64,000 nucleotides of DNA from Fennellomyces sp. T-0311 (Eukaryota; Mucoromycota; Mucoromycetes; Mucorales; Lichtheimiaceae): the NCBI GenBank assembly GCA_025266875.1, contig JALLLT010000020.1, forward strand, positions 558,001 to 622,000, in the 5' to 3' direction. Shown here piece by piece: positions 52,267 to 62,426 of this stretch (position 1 is the stretch's first letter; each line of letters begins with the position of its first letter). The notes under the pieces are model-generated. The model searched no databases, was not told where the DNA came from, and saw nothing but the letters and a program-made list of their open reading frames with translations. The position numbers and the translations under genes are program-made.

Positions 52267-53214
52267 ATGCTGTCCGACAGTCCACTTGGCAATGTAGAGT
52301 GTCCTGTCTGTCAATCCGATCTAAGCTCTCTACGTTCCAGTTATCAGCGACAGGAACATGTCGAACGGTGCTTGACAGCAAGCGACCAACCGACGACGAT
52401 ACGACAAGATAACGACTTTGACTATTGCATCTTTTGCGGGAAGTGTATCACCCATTTAGTCCGAAAAGACGTTCATTTCAGTCAATGTCTGGATGATTTG
52501 GCCTCGGAAGAACGCGCTCAACGAGATGCATCGTTTGCTGGTCAAGCGATGCCCTTTCTCCATGACCTTGATATCTGTCCATGCTGTCACGAATTTTCTC
52601 CTATGCAGGGTCGACCGATACGTCAAAAAGTGATCCATATCAAACAATGCATCAGACGACGTGGAATGACCATGCCACAACTGTTACAAAAGATGCAGTG
52701 GATCCAATGGGATTATACGCCCGAACAAAAACGGCCTGTCAAACCACCACCGATTCAGCAACGCAAGATACCGCAGATGGTTGTCCAAGCAACGGTTGCG
52801 GCGGATGACGATGATGATGATTTCAGCTCAACGGTGATTGTTCACAAACGAGCGCTGCCGACGTTGACAAAACGACAACGGCAGGCACAGGATAAGATGG
52901 ATGATGAGCTTCAGCTGGCACTGGCAATGAGTCGTTCCGAAAACAACAACAAACGCGTCAAATTGGATCCCAACGCGACATGTATTGTTCCCATTCATGA
53001 TTCTCAAAAGTTGGCGCACCAAGCTTTGAATCTTTTGTTGTCGAGGCAAGAGCCCGCATGTTGCTTGGAAACCGAGCCGTTGCCACCGTCGCGCATCGGG
53101 GGTCGCTATCCGTGGTCGCTATGGGAGCTGGCATCCTTATCGACAAGTCCGGAAAGTCAAGTATTTGTGTCACCATTCATTCTCGAGCTTAAAAGTTCCA
53201 CGGGTACAGGATAA
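52267..53214 (+). CDS. UBZ4 zinc-finger / UIM protein, SLX4-like
   Basis: Single-exon gene of 315 aa. Three Rad18/UBZ4-type C-x2-C...H-x3-C fingers occur in residues 10-140: ECPVCQSDL with HVERCL, YCIFCGKCI with HFSQCL, and ICPCCHEF with HIKQCI. At about residues 210-225 DDELQLALAMSRSE is a good ubiquitin-interacting motif, next to a basic KRQRQAQDK segment. The rest includes LPPSRIGGRYPWSLWELASL. Two or more UBZ4 fingers followed by such a region resemble the N-terminal half of SLX4, the scaffold of structure-specific nucleases, but no BTB, SAP or C-terminal nuclease-binding domain follows before the stop and the 3' flank is only 235 bp. The role in ubiquitin reading at DNA damage is inferred. 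Convergent with CHS7. Confidence 0.7.
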   Translation: MLSDSPLGNVECPVCQSDLSSLRSSYQRQEHVERCLTASDQPTTIRQDNDFDYCIFCGKCITHLVRKDVHFSQCLDDLASEERAQRDASFAGQAMPFLHDLDICPCCHEFSPMQGRPIRQKVIHIKQCIRRRGMTMPQLLQKMQWIQWDYTPEQKRPVKPPPIQQRKIPQMVVQATVAADDDDDDFSSTVIVHKRALPTLTKRQRQAQDKMDDELQLALAMSRSENNNKRVKLDPNATCIVPIHDSQKLAHQALNLLLSRQEPACCLETEPLPPSRIGGRYPWSLWELASLSTSPESQVFVSPFILELKSSTGTG

Positions 53215-53448
53215 ACACAAAAAGGGTTCTATACAATGGGGAATACCATCTTGTTTTATTACTTGTATCATGCAGAAAGGGCGGAGTAAGAGGAAAGAAT
53301 GAAAAGGTGTGTGCGTGCGTGTGTGGTGTGCGGTGTATACAAAGAAAAAAAAGAAAGAGTTAGATAATATGAAACGAGGAGGGTTAGCGGAGGAGGTTTT
53401 TTTGTATATAATAGATGCATGAGTGTATAAAAAAAGGACATGAACGAA

Positions 53449-54733
53449 TTAGAACTGTTGTTGGTCGAATTGTTGGTGGTATTGAGGACCGTACTGCTGC
53501 TGGGGGGCCTGTGATTGCGGGCGAGCGAAAGGTGGCTGGTACTGCTGGAGAGGCGTCATGCTGTTGCGATGATCCAGTTCATCCTCGGCCATCAATTCCT
53601 TGACTTCCCAAACATTCTGCTTGGAGCCGACCGAGAATTCCAGATCCTCCTTTGTGATGGAGTCCCAATACTTGTAGACCATCATGACGGCCAGCAAGGT
53701 ACATACGGTATTAAAGAAGGTGCCATCGATGTAATGCTTGACATTGTCACAGATGATGACGGAGAAAATGTACATGAGCACCTGGCCAAAGATAAAGAAG
53801 CAGAAGCCAAACAGAATATCACCCAAGGGCCAGCGGTCATCCAGCGATTTGAGCACAAGCACGATCTGAGAAATCACGTAGACGGCGAGAAAGAGGCCGT
53901 TGATGATAATGTAGAATGCCCACAAGGCGCCCGGGCTGCGTCTCGAAAAGGCACCCAGCTCGACAAACGTGGCGATGGCAATGAAACCGGTGAGAAGAAA
54001 GATAACGAACGAACTGATGCGGATGGACTAGAGTGAAAGGGTGAGTGGTTAAGATGGATTTGGCCAATGAAAGCAGATGAAGTGCAATTCCGTTACCCAA
54101 ACTGAGAGCGGTGTGCCGTCTTCTGCAAACTGGAATCCGACAAAGCCGTTGCACATGAGACACCAGAAGCATGCCGTGACTAGACCTAGTTGTGCTGCCG
54201 TGAACCACTGGTTGTCTGAATGAGCCAATCCGTCCTTTTTACGAGCGTGTATAGATAGATATTACCTGGTAAACAGGCGAGGATTGCGGAATAATGCCGG
54301 TAATAAGGAGCATCTCAAGGATCAGGACGAGCATGTAGAGGTAGAAAAATGTGACAATTTCCTTTCGACCTGTAAACCTTCACGGTGAGCTTGCATTGAG
54401 CAAAGAACCACCCTCTGTTTTCGATAGTTACCGACGGCAGTGTACTTTGATCGAACATGGTAGGTCATGAACCCCACCATAATAATGGCCACCACATCAA
54501 TGATTAACGTAGCTGGACAGGTTTGAGTGCGTAAGAAAACAAATGCGGTGATGCATGGCGTGGCCAATGTTACCTGGTTGAAAGATCAGGTTGTCGGCCA
54601 GTTCCACGTTACGAGAATAGCACACAGGCACAATGCCCTCATCCTTGCCAATGACGGGACAAAGCGTGAGTGGGACTGTTTTGCAAATGCCGTCAAAGTT
54701 GAAAGCGTCGAATTTGAAAGTGATTTCGACCAT
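53449..54733 (-). CDS. CHS7: Chitin synthase export chaperone
   Basis: ER membrane protein needed for exit of class IV chitin synthase to the cell surface. Five exons join in phase: 54733-54574, 54512-54432, 54369-54266, 54207-54097 and 54027-53449, giving 344 aa. Signatures: FDGICKTVPLTLCPVIGKDE, GIVPVCYSRNVELADNLIFQ, DVVAIIMVGFMTYHVRSKYT, YLYMLVLILEMLLITGIIP, WFTAAQLGLVTACFW, CNGFVGFQFAEDGTPLSVW and DGTFFNTVCTLLAVMMVYKY. Seven hydrophobic segments are visible. The C-terminal 70 residues are Gln/Pro-rich and cytosolic. In intron 3 an earlier TTCAG is skipped and splicing at ACCAG (54205 boundary) is needed to keep the frame. It pairs functionally with cell-wall genes such as PMT2. Confidence 0.95.
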
Positions 54734-54858
54734 TGGTTTTGGTCCCCCTTCGATCGGTGGTAGTATCGAGAAGAAAAAGAGAAAGGGAAGCTCGAGAAAG
54801 GCGACCAGACTATTTTCAATGGTAAAAAAGCTATTTTTGGCGTCTGGTTTGGTCGGGC

Positions 54859-55348
54859 TCAACGCACGTATGTATTCCGCAGTTTCTTTTTTTGTAGTGC
54901 CCGTCCAAAAGCAACTGCAATTTGGCCTGCTTGCCTTTTCCGTCCGGGATTGTAACCACAAACGAGCCCGACCACTCTTTTTGTGTCCGGTGGCGAAAGC
55001 TTTTGTTTTGCTTTATTTTTTTTACCATGCTTGCCGCCCGATGCTCCCCACGTAGCTTGGTATGGCGTGCGTATCGTCGCTGAAGCTTGGCCAAAGGAGA
55101 AGACCAAAGAAACATAGACACAGACAGACAGGCATTCCCAATACACCAAAAATTAATAAAGTGTAACCGTACATACCTAGCTCTCCCATGGACACATCGT
55201 CCCCTAGCTTTCCTTTTAAGGCGAGGTATACACAATCACGAACAAAGGCGTACCTGACGCAATGCCTTTCGTCGCGCTTGACCGACCACCGTACCGGTGT
55301 GTCTTGTCGCGCCATGTCCGTCGATTGCCTTCTGTGAGCCGCTTGCAT
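54859..55348 (-). CDS. Hypothetical small basic protein
   Basis: A two-exon model, 55348-55177 and 55085-54859, joins in phase to give 132 aa, starting MQAAHRRQSTDMARQDTPVR. Exon 1 continues RDCVYLALKGKLGDDVSMGE; exon 2 is basic (SGGKHGKKNKAKQKLSPPD, FGRALQKKKLRNTYVR). The intron has good sites (CTAG|GTATGT and TTTGGCCAAG). The difficulty is that other frames are also open over exon 2 (for example a frame reading LQRRYARHTKLRGEHRA), so the true frame is not certain. No domain recognised. It lies head-to-head with the membrane protein at 55641 and upstream of CHS7 on the same strand; it could also be 5' leader sequence of CHS7. Confidence 0.4.
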
Positions 55349-55640
55349 CTGACGAGCCGATCAGAGCATTGTATCCGTCCGAGCCAGATGTTTACGTTTT
55401 GCAGATTTATTTCGCGGACGCCCATGTGCGCAAGCGCTGTGATTCCTGACGTTGAGTACCTGAAGCAAATATTTGGCAAATATAAAGTGCAGAGCGGTTC
55501 AACAGCCGATCTCACTTTTTTACTCAAGAAGCGTTCGGCTATATCGGCATAAACAGACTTATCGATCGAGCTTTCTAAAGCATTTAAATAAGCTTTATTT
55601 ATTAAAAATCTGCTTCTTTTCTTTGCTTTAGTAAAACTAA

Positions 55641-56681
55641 ATGGGTTCCCGGAAACCTAGCATTCGACGTCGATCACTGAGCAAAACTGCGCTCTACCTA
55701 CTTCCTGTACCGGCAGCCTGGTTTCTGTTTCGACATCTTGAGCACACCTTGCAGCAGTTCAATGGACCCGCACGTCAACTGTGCCGAGACCCGAACCACT
55801 CTTGCTACGATGTCCCTCCATTCACGCACACCCTACTGAACCGCATCGTGTGTGTTCTCGTACACTTTTGCAGCCAGGCCATGAACGATCCCGTCAGTAT
55901 GCCGGTGACGATCACGCTTTTGGGCGCCGCTACGTCCGTGTATGCGATTACTTCTGTCGAAGGTGCTCGGCACGGCGGGCTGCTGGCCCTCTTACCGATT
56001 CTAATGATTACTGCTGGCAACGTCATTGGCACCGGTATCATCATCCCACTGCTTTGGATCCCCGTCTACGGTCTGTTTGCCAAACGACACACCTTTATTC
56101 CGACACGACGGGTGGTTGGCATCGCCTTTGCGCTGCTGTTGGGCCAATGCTTGCCACCTGCATTGATGATTGCGCAAGGTCCGCGGAGTCGCACCCAGCA
56201 CAATATCATTGCCGCGTTCCAGTACTTTCCACTGGTCTATTGCTTTGTTGAGCATGCGTTGTCCAGAGTGCTGCCCAAGAGCCGTTCGAGCGTTCGCCAA
56301 TCGAGAGACGGCGTGCGTGCCTTGTACGTCGGTCTAGGCTCGATTCTCATGTTTGTGCACTACGCCATTGTCATCCACATGTTTTACTTTGACAACAAAT
56401 TCTCGCGATTGTCGCAGCTGTGGTCTGTCATGACGACCCACGCATTTGTCAAGTCCGGCGATGCGGTCACGTACATGTTGGTCTGGGATGTCGTCGCAGT
56501 GACGGCTTCGGCGGCTTATTGGGCATGGCTCGAAGATGGACGGAAAAGCGCCTTGTACTTGATCCTGGCTAGCGTGATTTTTGGCCCTGGCGCTGGCATC
56601 GCGGTTTATGGATGGAGACGAGAATGTAGAATCGCTATCCAGCAAGAGTTCCAGCAGGAATTAAGAAGGAAATCAGTGTAG
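55641..56681 (+). CDS. Multispan membrane protein, possibly AtmA-like
   Basis: Single-exon gene of 346 aa with seven or eight hydrophobic segments. It starts with a basic Ser-rich cytosolic end (MGSRKPSIRRRSLSKT) and a first helix ALYLLPVPAAWFLF. A luminal loop with two Cys follows (LCRDPNHSCYDVPP). Later segments include VSMPVTITLLGAATSVYAIT, SVEGARHGGLLALLPILMI, TAGNVIGTGIIIPLLWIPVY, VGIAFALLLGQCLPPALMI and AYWAWLEDGRKSALYLILAS. The pattern of an exE-containing loop, then G-x-G-x-x-x-P-L/W, recalls the AtmA-like membrane proteins found next to fungal terpenoid clusters, but no such cluster is here and the link is only pattern-based. Composition is GC-richer than its flanks. Confidence 0.7.
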   Translation: MGSRKPSIRRRSLSKTALYLLPVPAAWFLFRHLEHTLQQFNGPARQLCRDPNHSCYDVPPFTHTLLNRIVCVLVHFCSQAMNDPVSMPVTITLLGAATSVYAITSVEGARHGGLLALLPILMITAGNVIGTGIIIPLLWIPVYGLFAKRHTFIPTRRVVGIAFALLLGQCLPPALMIAQGPRSRTQHNIIAAFQYFPLVYCFVEHALSRVLPKSRSSVRQSRDGVRALYVGLGSILMFVHYAIVIHMFYFDNKFSRLSQLWSVMTTHAFVKSGDAVTYMLVWDVVAVTASAAYWAWLEDGRKSALYLILASVIFGPGAGIAVYGWRRECRIAIQQEFQQELRRKSV

Positions 56682-56753
56682 TTTGTCATGTAAAACAAGC
56701 AAAATGATGAAAACCATTCGTTTTCGAAAATGTGATTTATATATTACAAGTCT

Positions 56754-59657
56754 CTATGAAGCACCAAACAATGCGTTTCGTCGCGTTGTGAACTTGCGAG
56801 TCAATGGTGGCTCGGGTGGTGCTTCATCCGCTACTACTTCTTCTTGTTCGGTCTTTTTACTGCTTGGTTGCTTGCCCTTTCCGCGGCGGGACGAAAACAT
56901 TCGCTTTAGAGATTTGGCGGGTTTGACGAATCGATTTTGATGATGATGGGAAGAACTTTCATAGTCTCCTGATGGCGTACTTGCACGTGAAGTCCGTGAT
57001 CGGCTCATACTCGATGCGCGTTCGTAGGAATGTTGGGACGTTGTTTCACTGGGCGCTTCAAACGAACTGGATGTCGTTTGTGTCCGGGTGGTCGTTTGCG
57101 ACCGTGCCAGTGACGATCGAACGCCGTCGTCGTGAGAAGTTATTTCTGAACTAATGATGGGAGTAGTCGTCATTGTCCGTTCCTTGACATTTAAAGGAAA
57201 CCCGTATCGAGCCGCGTAACCAGGTGGCAATCTGCATCCACCCCAGTAGTCGAGATCTTTGCTGAATGTGGATATGGCAAAATCCCACAAATCGTCGGCG
57301 TTCCACAGTCGTCGAGATATTCGTCGATCCTTTTTGTCGGGTATGGTATCAATGCTCCACGTCTCGGATGAAATGGGTGGCACCGTTCTTAGGCATTCTT
57401 CTAAATATTGAACCTGACCGTTTCGGACACTAAGAAAAATGAATTCAGCAAAGAGAAGTCAAAGGCAGTAGTCAATGCACTTGCCCGTCCTCGTCGTCTT
57501 GAACGTTTCGAAGTTGCTCCAAATTCTCTCGTGCTTGGTCGATATGACGACTGTAGATTTCGTATTCAATTTGATTCGCCAATGGATACTGGTTTTTATC
57601 GAATCTGGATACAACGCATGTTGAGTTTTCTCAGAGCTTTATGTTCGGAGCCACTTGCCTAAAGTTGTAATCCAACTTTTCTTTGTTCTCGAGGCGCACG
57701 CTTTGCACACATAATTGGCCCTGTGTCGTAATGCAATAATAATCCGCCAAGAGCCACTTTGACATGGATACTGAAAAGTTATCATAAAAAAAGTGGTTTG
57801 TGCATGTTAAACAAAGGGACGTTGCATGGTTTTACCTCCAACGACCGGTCCTTTACTCTTATCAAAGTCCTCTCCAATGTAGACAGGGCCTTTATCGGAT
57901 CGGCCCCATTCACCGATACCAATGGCACCAAGTACAGCCATTGTTTCTGGGTCATAATTCTCGCTATTTCCCCAAGGATCATCGTTATCGGCGTAATAGA
58001 TATGACGATCAATCTCGCTCCAAGGTTCTTGCAGCTGGCTCTCGAACCAATTATACCGTGACAGTTTGGATTGGGGTCGAATGGTTGCTGGTGGCGTATC
58101 ATTTTTGGACCATTTGGCCGTTTCATAAAATCCACTTTCTACGGGAATCGTCTTTTGGTTGAGAGCCCAATAACGCATGGTTCCATCGGATGACGTTGTT
58201 GCCAGATTTTCGCATCGCATATTGGACCATGAAAGCTTATTCCAATGTTAGCTGTTTTGTTTGTTTGATTGTTTTGGTTGCAGGAGATTATGCTTTTCTT
58301 TTTTTACCGATTCAACAATACCATCATGTCCTGAAATTTTGGCGACAGGCGCATGATAGCATGCTCGTATATCGAAAATGTTGACGATCGCATCTTCACC
58401 AGCAGATGCCAGCCAGTAAGGGATAAACGTATTAAATTTTGCATCTCGAATAGGCCTTGCGTGCGCTTCGTCCGCTTGCCACACAACGCCATTGGATCGT
58501 ACATCTATTATCTTTAATGAACGATCGCAACCGCCGGTGACTATCAATGAGTGAGGATCATGGGGTGACCAACTAGCACAATAAAGTGGACTTGCATCCA
58601 CCTATTATTCAACCTGATCAATCCACGCGATATGAAAAGAAAAACCAACTTGGGCGTCCGACTTACATTGAACATGTACTTTGGTTTTTCCTCTCTCAGC
58701 GCGTCCCATACATTGACTTGGCTCATGAACGTCGACAAAAGCTCTGTAGACGAGAGTCGACTCGCATCTTGTTCTTCCTTTTTCGTTTCATCTTGCGAGA
58801 ACGGGGTCAGTGGTTGCCATTGCTGATAAACAACGTCGTCCGAGTAATTTGAGTTGAACTGGACAGCTTGGACAATACTATTCATCGGGTATTTCTCCGG
58901 AATGACGGGGGCATGATGTACTTGTTCCATCTTTGTCAAAAAAGTCAGTTTCGGATAAATGTAAAAGTGCTTTTTTTTATACCAGCATGCCAAACTCGGC
59001 TACTTGCGTCACTTTGATGGTTTCTTCGGTATCAAACAGTCGACGGATTGTGTAGAGGCGTGTGATGGCGTGTTTGGAGCCAACCAACAAGTGAGTTCCA
59101 GACCAGTCTAACGAATGAACGGGTACATCGAGATGCTCGGTATGTAACAACTGTAATGTATAAAAAAAAGCAATTAATGCGACTCGATGCCCCCCTTTAT
59201 CAAATATTACCTGAAAGCGCGACCCATCGACTGAAACATTGGTTGGGGCGACCAAATCTTTGACGAAATACAAGCAATACGTTCCATCTTTCCGACGACA
59301 TGCCGACCCCATTGCAATAATGCCCACATCCTATAAGCATCTTTCAGCCTCCCATCTCTGTCTCTCTTTTCATGGAGATCTACCTTATCCGCGACAGCAA
59401 TCGAGGTCAAGTATCTCTCGTTTTGGAGTTCAAATCCATTGGTTCTTAACCCTTTGGTTACTCTGTATGTCAAAAGGGGGCTGGTTAAAAGGCATTGTCT
59501 GCTACAAAAGATAAACTCTTTATATATACTCGGTAATGCCTTCAGAAAGAATCCTCCAGGCCAACGATTGGTTGACTGCGCAAAGATTCGGCATGCGTCG
59601 ATTCTTCTGCGACAGTTGTATTTTGCGAGCCAGTTCGGTTGCATTGATGCGGACCAT
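56754..59657 (-). CDS. WD40-repeat protein with disordered C-terminal extension
   Basis: Ten exons join in phase: 59657-59530, 59462-59384, 59330-59211, 59150-58983, 58930-58667, 58601-58308, 58235-57836, 57770-57655, 57588-57481 and 57413-56754, giving 778 aa. It could be mistaken for two genes because an ATG lies five bases into exon 8, but the join of exons 7 and 8 is in frame. Propeller blades: LDVPVHSLDWSGTHLLVGSK, ASPLYCASWSPHDPHSLIVT, GGCDRSLKIIDVR, HARPIRDAKFNTFIPYWLAS, AGEDAIVNIFDIR, GHDGIVESLSWSNMRCENLA and TSSDGTMRYWALN. This core resembles EIPR1/TSSC1, which acts with GARP/EARP tethers, but residues 560-778 add a helical and Ser/Thr-rich region with a basic patch. Function beyond scaffold is not assigned. 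Confidence 0.82.
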
Positions 59658-61047
59658 GACGAATAATAGTAAAAAGAAATATGCACGAAAGAAGGAGGGA
59701 AAAAATTGGGCGGATCAAAACCATGTAAACTGGCAGGTTTCACCGAAATCGTTGGGGTTGCTATTTGCACTACCCTAAGTGTGTACATAGTGCATGGTGA
59801 CTCGACAGTGGATGAAAGGGGGTGATGCCAAGGGTAGTTCCTGGATGGCCAATTTAACAGCAGCGATAGCATATCACTCCTCCATGGTTCTACTGATTAT
59901 TATTGTATTTTGGAGCCACTCTAATCCGGATACACTGACAAATGACTGCTTCTTTCTTTCTACGTCTTGTTCACATGCTATTTAAAGCTGCCCATCGCTT
60001 CAATGGCTAATAAAGTAGCTGCTGGAACAACCAGAGGTATCCCACTTGCAAATCATTCTTTGTATACGTTCATGCTTGATCCCGACATGTGGTTTTCAGA
60101 ATGAAATACGACAGCTGGATTCACGTTGAACAAGCCTTCATTCTAAACGCCCATGCCGATGATATGGCTTCAGAATAGCCGTTAGTGAAAGCATGGAGTA
60201 CTCTAGAGAGTTATATGATAGAGAAGAGCAGCATAATACCAGCCATGATTCATTTTGTTCGTATACTCGAAGGAGTGTTCCTACAATGGATCGCTCTCTG
60301 CAAAGCAACTCCTCTTGACCACGGTTTTCTCTGTTTCGGCTGCATTTCGCTTGCACACGCGTGGCGTATTCCTTGCCACTCAATTTCATAAGGTTTGGCA
60401 TCATGTTTTCGCTTGGCAGCAACCTCACATGACCAGCACGTTTCATGCATTGACACGCGCATTGTCAAAGAAGTGCCGCACTTTTTTCTGGTTCAGTTTC
60501 AGGTAGACTCGATTGGCTTGATGTGGTAAGAGATGCCCGATTGGGGGCCTTGCTTATCGAGATTGTCGCTACATCAACCTCAGATGCTTCTTTCATCAAC
60601 CAATCCATCCTTTTCGCTTGTGCATATCGTGACCTCTCCCACTTTACATCAAGAACACCACGGACTGTGCGTGCTACTCCGTTGGACCGCCACAAGGATA
60701 CGTGGACTTTCTCTACTGAGCTGTTACGTCCCTCTGCGCGACGAGACTGTTCAAGCCACCCATTCATCAAGTGTTGTTGTCCAAGACCAAGTTCCGTGCC
60801 ACCATGATCCTGTGGTTATCGTTCAAGCCTCTGTCTACCTTGTGATGAGCCTCACCGCTTCCACGCCTTTTAGACATCATGTTCAAAGAGCAGTGTGGCG
60901 ATTGGATCCTCGTATTCAGCGAAGTGTAGGCTTCCGTATACGATATGCCTAACTACACGTTTTTATCTGCTGCAGTGATTTTTCGGAGCGGTGCAAATAA
61001 ATACTGGCCGCAAAATTCTTTCAGCTTTTTTGGAACGGCATAATAAA
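59658..61047. other. Unresolved interval between divergent genes
   Basis: Several open frames on both strands; none gives a recognisable protein. On the plus strand an ATG at 60533 opens 130 codons to 60923, followed by a very good intron (60924-60975, branch CCTAACTAC, acceptor TGCTGCAG) and a frame ending TAA at 61041-61043, only four bases before the next ATG. That geometry suggests the intron belongs to the 5' leader of the nucleolar gene, with the ORF possibly being a leader ORF or chance. A minus-strand ORF at 60446-60138 (MKRAGHVRLLPSENMMPNLM) is another candidate. Treat all as unproven. Confidence 0.35.
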
Positions 61048-61882
61048 ATGAAACGATCAAGAAAGGAACCCCAAGAAAAACTCGTTACTGTTCAATCGGA
61101 CGACGACAGCGATGCGTCGATTGGCGATCTCGTTGATTCTTTCGCCCGTCGACCGAAACGCGCAAAAACGAGATACACTCGCATGTTGACAGCATCGACA
61201 GGCAACGTTGAATCAAGTGACGATGACAGCGATGATCAAGACGGTGACCAAGACATTGAGGATTCCGAAGCCGAAAGTGAACAAGAAGACTCGGACCAGG
61301 AAGAAATGGAAGACATGGGCGAAGTTATGGAAGAAGAAGAAGAAGAAGACGAGGGACCACTGGTATACACATGCGATATTTGTCCGGAAAAAGTGCTAAA
61401 GACGACGGAGCAAGTGGAGGTGCACTTGAAGAGCAAGGTTAGTTTTTGAAGCGAAGATGGATTGGAGCGGGTCTGACTTTATGGTTTAGGACCATAAACG
61501 TCGATTAAGGTTCGTCAAGCGTCAAGAAAACGACGAAGAGAAGGCAGAGGAGGCCAAGGAAGCAGAAGAGAAGCCAAAGGATAAAAAGAAGGAGCGACAG
61601 GAAAAGGCAAAGCAGGTTGGTTTCTGATTTGCAGTTTTTTGATAGACATACATTTGGTACTGAGCGCGCACATGTCGATAGAAACTAAAGGAGAAGCGGA
61701 AAGCGGCCAAGCGCAGAAAGTGGGAGCGCGAACAAGCAGCCAAGAAGGCTTCAGAAGAAGCTGCGAAACCAAAGAAGGATGCTTCTGGCAAAAAGCCAAA
61801 GAAAAACGGCTCTGTCAAGAAGGCAAAGTCAATCAAGAAGGCAAAGTCAGTCGACGGAAAGAAGTTAAAAAAGAGTGCATAA
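61048..61882 (+). CDS. Nucleolar-type C2H2 zinc-finger protein
   Basis: Three exons join in phase: 61048-61437, 61490-61615 and 61682-61882, giving 238 aa. Residues 1-100 are acidic with long Asp/Glu runs and an early basic patch (RRPKRAKTRYTR). A single finger follows: YTCDICPEKVL, QVEVHLKSKDHKRRLRF, with the C-x2-C and H-x5-H spacing seen in RNA-binding nucleolar fingers of the Bud20/ZNF593 kind. The final 120 residues are almost entirely Lys, Ala, Glu and Ser, with repeats of KKAKS. Such charge-segregated proteins are usual in ribosome biogenesis; specific role is not assigned. Intron 1 splits the finger between the two His. The reading frame is open upstream to 60991 without ATG. Confidence 0.8.
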
Positions 61883-61988
61883 AGAATTGTACGTATCATG
61901 CGCGCATCGTTTTTTTCACAACAAGGCAAATAATTTATTGGGATTAAGTTACAGGCAAGAAGTTTGGGGGATGTGCGTATTGTAGTGC

Positions 61989-62426
61989 TTAGTGCGCGCT
62001 TAAACGATTCAGAAAGCCGTCCCGGTGGTTGTCCACGGGCTCTTGCTTCTTGTGATTTACCAAATTGGCTACTTGTGGCAGCAGCGAGCGCTTCTTTTCC
62101 GGTGCAGACTGCTTGCCTTTCCTTTTGGGAACTGGTTCCTGCTTCTTTCGATTCCAAAGGGAAGACTTGGCTTCTTTCTGTTCAGCAGCCTTGTTGCGCG
62201 ACAGTTGCCGCGAGAGGAATGTCGACTTTTTCTGGTCCGCCGGTGGTGTCTTGCGAGAGTTCATGTGCTGCGCGACTTGCGGAAGAATCGACGATTTCTT
62301 CTGACCGCCGTCTTGCTGCTTCTTGGAAACGACATCCGCCAACTTTGGCAAGTACGTGTTGATCTTGCTTCTTTGGTCGTGAACTGGCTGTTGCTTTTCG
62401 TGCTTGAACATCTGTGTCTTTGCCAT
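61989..62426 (-). CDS. Basic disordered protein with LPQVA-type repeats
   Basis: Single-exon gene of 145 aa; no known family recognised. It is rich in Lys, Gln, Ser and Pro, with no hydrophobic core. A short motif recurs: INTYLPKLADVVSKKQQ, SSILPQVAQHMNSRK, STFLSRQLSRNKAAEQ and RSLLPQVANLVNHKKQEPV, roughly Ser-x-LeuLeuPro-x-Val-Ala-x-x-Val-Asn-x-x-Lys. Spacers are Lys/Gln/Pro. The regular amphipathic motif followed by basic residues suggests repeated short helices that dock on a partner or on nucleic acid. The frame continues to 62456 without ATG, so 62426 is used as start. The gene converges on the nucleolar gene, with about 105 bp between stops. Confidence 0.6.
   Translation of the reverse strand: MAKTQMFKHEKQQPVHDQRSKINTYLPKLADVVSKKQQDGGQKKSSILPQVAQHMNSRKTPPADQKKSTFLSRQLSRNKAAEQKEAKSSLWNRKKQEPVPKRKGKQSAPEKKRSLLPQVANLVNHKKQEPVDNHRDGFLNRLSAH

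Noticed and set aside
57655..57765. Separate gene starting at ATG 57765 (minus)
   Set aside because: The upstream WD40 exon joins in frame five bases before this ATG through a good TTTTCAG acceptor, so it is an internal exon.
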